A DNA stretch of 44,878 nt from Bacteroidota bacterium. Its GTDB lineage: Bacteria > Bacteroidota > Bacteroidia > UBA7662. The notes under the pieces are model-generated. The model saw nothing but the letters and a program-made list of their open reading frames with translations, ran no database searches and had not been told where the DNA came from. A program made the translations under genes and the position numbers. Each line of letters starts with the position of its first letter. Position 1 is the stretch's first letter. The stretch covers positions 1-44,878 of the forward strand of contig JAIXRA010000067.1 in assembly GCA_027485465.1 (NCBI GenBank), given 5' to 3'. This document shows, one piece after another, positions 42,833 through 44,878 of this stretch.

Positions 42833-44557
42833 ATGAGCTCCTCAAAATCCTCTGCTTCTGACCGCCACCCGACCGGTTTATGGTATCTGTTTGCCACCGA
42901 AATGTGGGAACGATTCGGCTATTACCTCATGCTTGGCATTTTCTCGCTTTACATGCTCGATGGCTGGAACAACGGGGGGATGGGTTTTGACTCCAAAACA
43001 AAATCCGATATCTACGGCACCTACCTGGGGTTGGTGTACCTGACGCCTTTTATTGGCGGTCTCCTCGCCGACCGCATGCTGGGGTACCGACGATCCATTA
43101 TCCTGGGCGGCCTGATGATGGCGGCCGGCTATTTTTTGTTATCGGTCCATAGCATCGAAACCTTCTACGCCGCGTTGGCTTTGATCATCCTTGGCAATGG
43201 TTTTTTTAAGCCCAATATCTCCACCCTGGTGGGTAACCTCTACAATACCGACGCGCTCAAAAACAAAAAGGATTCTGGCTTTAACATCTTCTACATGGGA
43301 ATTAACGTGGGAGCCTTCATCTGCAATTTTGTGGCGGCCTATATGCGTATTAACTATGGATGGGGCCACGCCTTTGCGGCGGCTGGTGTTGGGATGTTGA
43401 TTGGGGTTGTTATTTTTCTGATAGGGATGCCCCATATCAAACATGTGGATCAAGTCAAACCGCTCAAGGATGGTGATATGTCAACCCTCAAAATCCTGTC
43501 CATGACCCTTTTACCGATGTTCGTCTTTGGGGCCATCGGGTATGCCATCCCTGGGAATCTCTTGGGCACCGACACCAACGACGCCTTCATCATCGGCTGT
43601 TTACCCGTCATTGCCTTTTTTATCTATTTAGCCTATACGGCCGAAGCCAAAGAACGCCGCGCCATCAAAGCCCTTTTGGCGGTCTTCTCTTGTGTTATAT
43701 TGTTCTTTGCGATTTTTCACCAAAACGGTGACGCGCTAACGGTCTGGGCCGAGGATTTTACCGATCGTGAAATGCCAGCTGCTATTGCCCCCGCCGCCGA
43801 AAATTTTGGAATGGCGCAGGTGGTGACCAACCATGAATTGGTTCAAATGAACGATGAGGAATTTGGAATTGCGATGGAGATGATGCGTTCCCAAGAAAAC
43901 GCCATGCCCGGCACGACGGCCGAAGAACTCAAAGCCAAAGCTGATTACTCCGAAATCGTATCGCAGGTCGAAAAATCCAGGGCCTACTTCAAAAACCTAC
44001 CCAAGGACCAGATCCCACCCACCGGACAAAGCCTGAGGCTTTATTCCACCGAATTGTACCAGTCCATGAACCCGTTCTGGGTCGTTTTGTTAACGCCTGT
44101 AATGGTTGGTATCTGGGGCTTTTTTCGCTCCCGCGGCAAAGAACCCTCCACCCCAACCAAAATCGCCTTGGGTTTGGTCATCACCGCCCTTTCGGCCTTG
44201 GTGATGGTCGGAGCTGTTATGGCGACGAACGATCTTAGTGTAAAAGCCGGTTCCTTTTGGCTGCTGGCTTCCTACGGTGTGATCACCGTGGGTGAGCTCT
44301 GTTTGTCGCCTATGGGCCTTTCGCTGGTCTCCAAATTAAGCCCGCCACGAATCACCGCCCTGATGATGGGAGGATTCTTTTTGGCGGTTTCGGTTGGCAA
44401 CAAAATGTCAGGGATGCTATCAAGCCTCTGGGAAAGTTTTGATGACAAGAGGGATTTCTTTCTTTTGAATTTTGGACTGGTCATGGGCGCTGCACTTCTT
44501 CTGTTCCTGATGCTGCGCTGGCTGAATTCGGTCATGAAAGAGAACAACGTCCTCTAA
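42833..44557 (+). CDS. POT/PTR2-family proton-dependent oligopeptide transporter (copy 1)
   Basis: A 574-residue inner-membrane symporter for di- and tripeptides. The TM1 proton/peptide motif ExxER is present as EMWERFGYY (23-31), with GGLLADRMLGYRRS (75-88), the PTR2 signature FYMGINVGAFICNFVAAY (153-170) and the TM10 motif GELCLSPMGLSLVSKLSP (487-504). Two oddities: the TM7 position that normally reads FEQ is FHQNGDA (295-301), and about 100 polar residues (306-405) follow before TM8 (MNPFWVVLLTPVM), where a short loop is usual; by topology this insertion is periplasmic. I use the ATG at 42833, as the upstream GTG at 42794 adds a non-conserved tail. It lies 132 nt after the DPP IV gene. Confidence 0.93.
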   Translation: MSSSKSSASDRHPTGLWYLFATEMWERFGYYLMLGIFSLYMLDGWNNGGMGFDSKTKSDIYGTYLGLVYLTPFIGGLLADRMLGYRRSIILGGLMMAAGYFLLSVHSIETFYAALALIILGNGFFKPNISTLVGNLYNTDALKNKKDSGFNIFYMGINVGAFICNFVAAYMRINYGWGHAFAAAGVGMLIGVVIFLIGMPHIKHVDQVKPLKDGDMSTLKILSMTLLPMFVFGAIGYAIPGNLLGTDTNDAFIIGCLPVIAFFIYLAYTAEAKERRAIKALLAVFSCVILFFAIFHQNGDALTVWAEDFTDREMPAAIAPAAENFGMAQVVTNHELVQMNDEEFGIAMEMMRSQENAMPGTTAEELKAKADYSEIVSQVEKSRAYFKNLPKDQIPPTGQSLRLYSTELYQSMNPFWVVLLTPVMVGIWGFFRSRGKEPSTPTKIALGLVITALSALVMVGAVMATNDLSVKAGSFWLLASYGVITVGELCLSPMGLSLVSKLSPPRITALMMGGFFLAVSVGNKMSGMLSSLWESFDDKRDFFLLNFGLVMGAALLLFLMLRWLNSVMKENNVL

Positions 44558-44567
44558 ACCAACACTT

Positions 44568-44878
44568 ATGAACAACCCACCCCCCCCCTCCGATGGCCTA
44601 AGTTCCTCGGAGCAGGAATCCTTGTTGGCTATCCGCAACTTCAGCGGAACCTACCCCAAGCAGATATGGTACCTATTTATGGTCGAAATGTGGGAACGAT
44701 TTTGTTTCTACGGAATGCGCGGGATGTTAATGGTCTTTATGGTGACGGAACTCGGTTTGGGGGATGGGGCGGCCAATTTGCAATACGGTTCCATTCAGTC
44801 CTTTGTCTATGCCTTCACCTTTTTGGGGGGCGTGCTTGCCGACCGCTTTCTCGGATTCCGAAAATCGTTGTTATGGGG
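44568..44878 (+). CDS. POT/PTR2-family peptide transporter (copy 2), 3' end cut by window edge
   Basis: The first 103 codons run from ATG 44568 to the window end. After a polar N-terminus rich in Pro and Ser (MNNPPPPSDGLSSSEQE), TM1 carries the POT motif as VEMWERFCFYGMRGML, followed by SIQSFVYAFTFLGGVLADRF and LGFRKS, the second POT landmark. It is 10 nt after copy 1 and surely co-transcribed. Its TM1 (FCFYGMRGM) resembles standard bacterial POTs more closely than copy 1 does, so the pair may differ in substrate range. Codons 5-7 form part of a run of nine C residues that could slip. Confidence 0.92.
   Translation, partial: MNNPPPPSDGLSSSEQESLLAIRNFSGTYPKQIWYLFMVEMWERFCFYGMRGMLMVFMVTELGLGDGAANLQYGSIQSFVYAFTFLGGVLADRFLGFRKSLLW
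44580..44588 (+). repeat. Homopolymeric C9 tract at codons 5-7 of the second POT gene
   Basis: Nine consecutive C encode Pro-Pro-Pro directly after a CCA Pro codon, 12 nt downstream of the ATG. Long mononucleotide runs near a start codon are the classic form of slipped-strand contingency loci. No other C or G run of this length was noticed in the window. Confidence 0.75.

Noticed and set aside
1-44878. CRISPR arrays, tRNA or rRNA genes, insertion sequences, attachment sites, phage or defence genes
   Set aside because: No regularly spaced repeats, cloverleaf-like segments, transposase motifs or terminal inverted repeats were seen; almost all sequence is accounted for by core genes.

Overview
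The window comes from the chromosome of a member of the phylum Bacteroidota, probably one that glides or at least carries the type IX secretion (T9SS) machinery. The markers are gldB, gldD, gldE and porX, an LpxC-FabZ fusion, a Bacteroidota-type HtpG, the HU/mS38-like/Rng block, TonB-dependent receptors and several TAnnTTTG promoter boxes. I cannot place it below phylum. No rRNA, tRNA, CRISPR array, insertion sequence, phage gene or pseudogene was seen. Coding density is very high: no gap reaches 300 bases, and many neighbours overlap by 4 to 68 nt.

Layout. 1-5287 (minus): thiolase, truA, an ABC exporter and an M1 metallopeptidase cut by the left edge. 5423-14739 (plus): htpG, then purH followed by the cell-elongation cluster mreB-mreC-mreD-mrdA-rodA and a 54-residue membrane protein. 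14741-20391 (minus): mutY-ssb-gldE-gldD-recG, mixing DNA repair with gliding genes. 20465-23359 (plus): an HU-like protein, a TPR protein, a 29-residue very basic ribosomal-type protein and ribonuclease G, the last behind a leader with two stem-loops. 23373-29221: nadE divergent from gldB, then ktrA, udk and porX on minus. 29301-34512 (plus): an HD phosphohydrolase, lpxD, lpxC-fabZ, lpxA and a stand-alone ABC ATPase, i.e. the early lipid A pathway. dprA (minus) follows. 35803-44878 (plus): two paralogous TonB-dependent receptors, a dipeptidyl peptidase IV and two POT-family transporters, the last cut by the right edge.

How the genes work together. The mre/mrdA/rodA cluster forms the elongasome. 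The lpx cluster makes the first lipid A intermediates and lies divergent to porX, the T9SS regulator. The right-hand block reads as a complete small-peptide scavenging route: outer-membrane receptor, periplasmic cleavage to dipeptides, then proton-coupled uptake. This is the most interesting system in the window, because the receptor-receptor-peptidase genes overlap one another, the first POT has an unusual periplasmic insertion and an altered TM7 motif, and the second POT begins with a run of nine C residues that could slip. Functions are assigned from recognisable motifs in the translations; no database search was possible.
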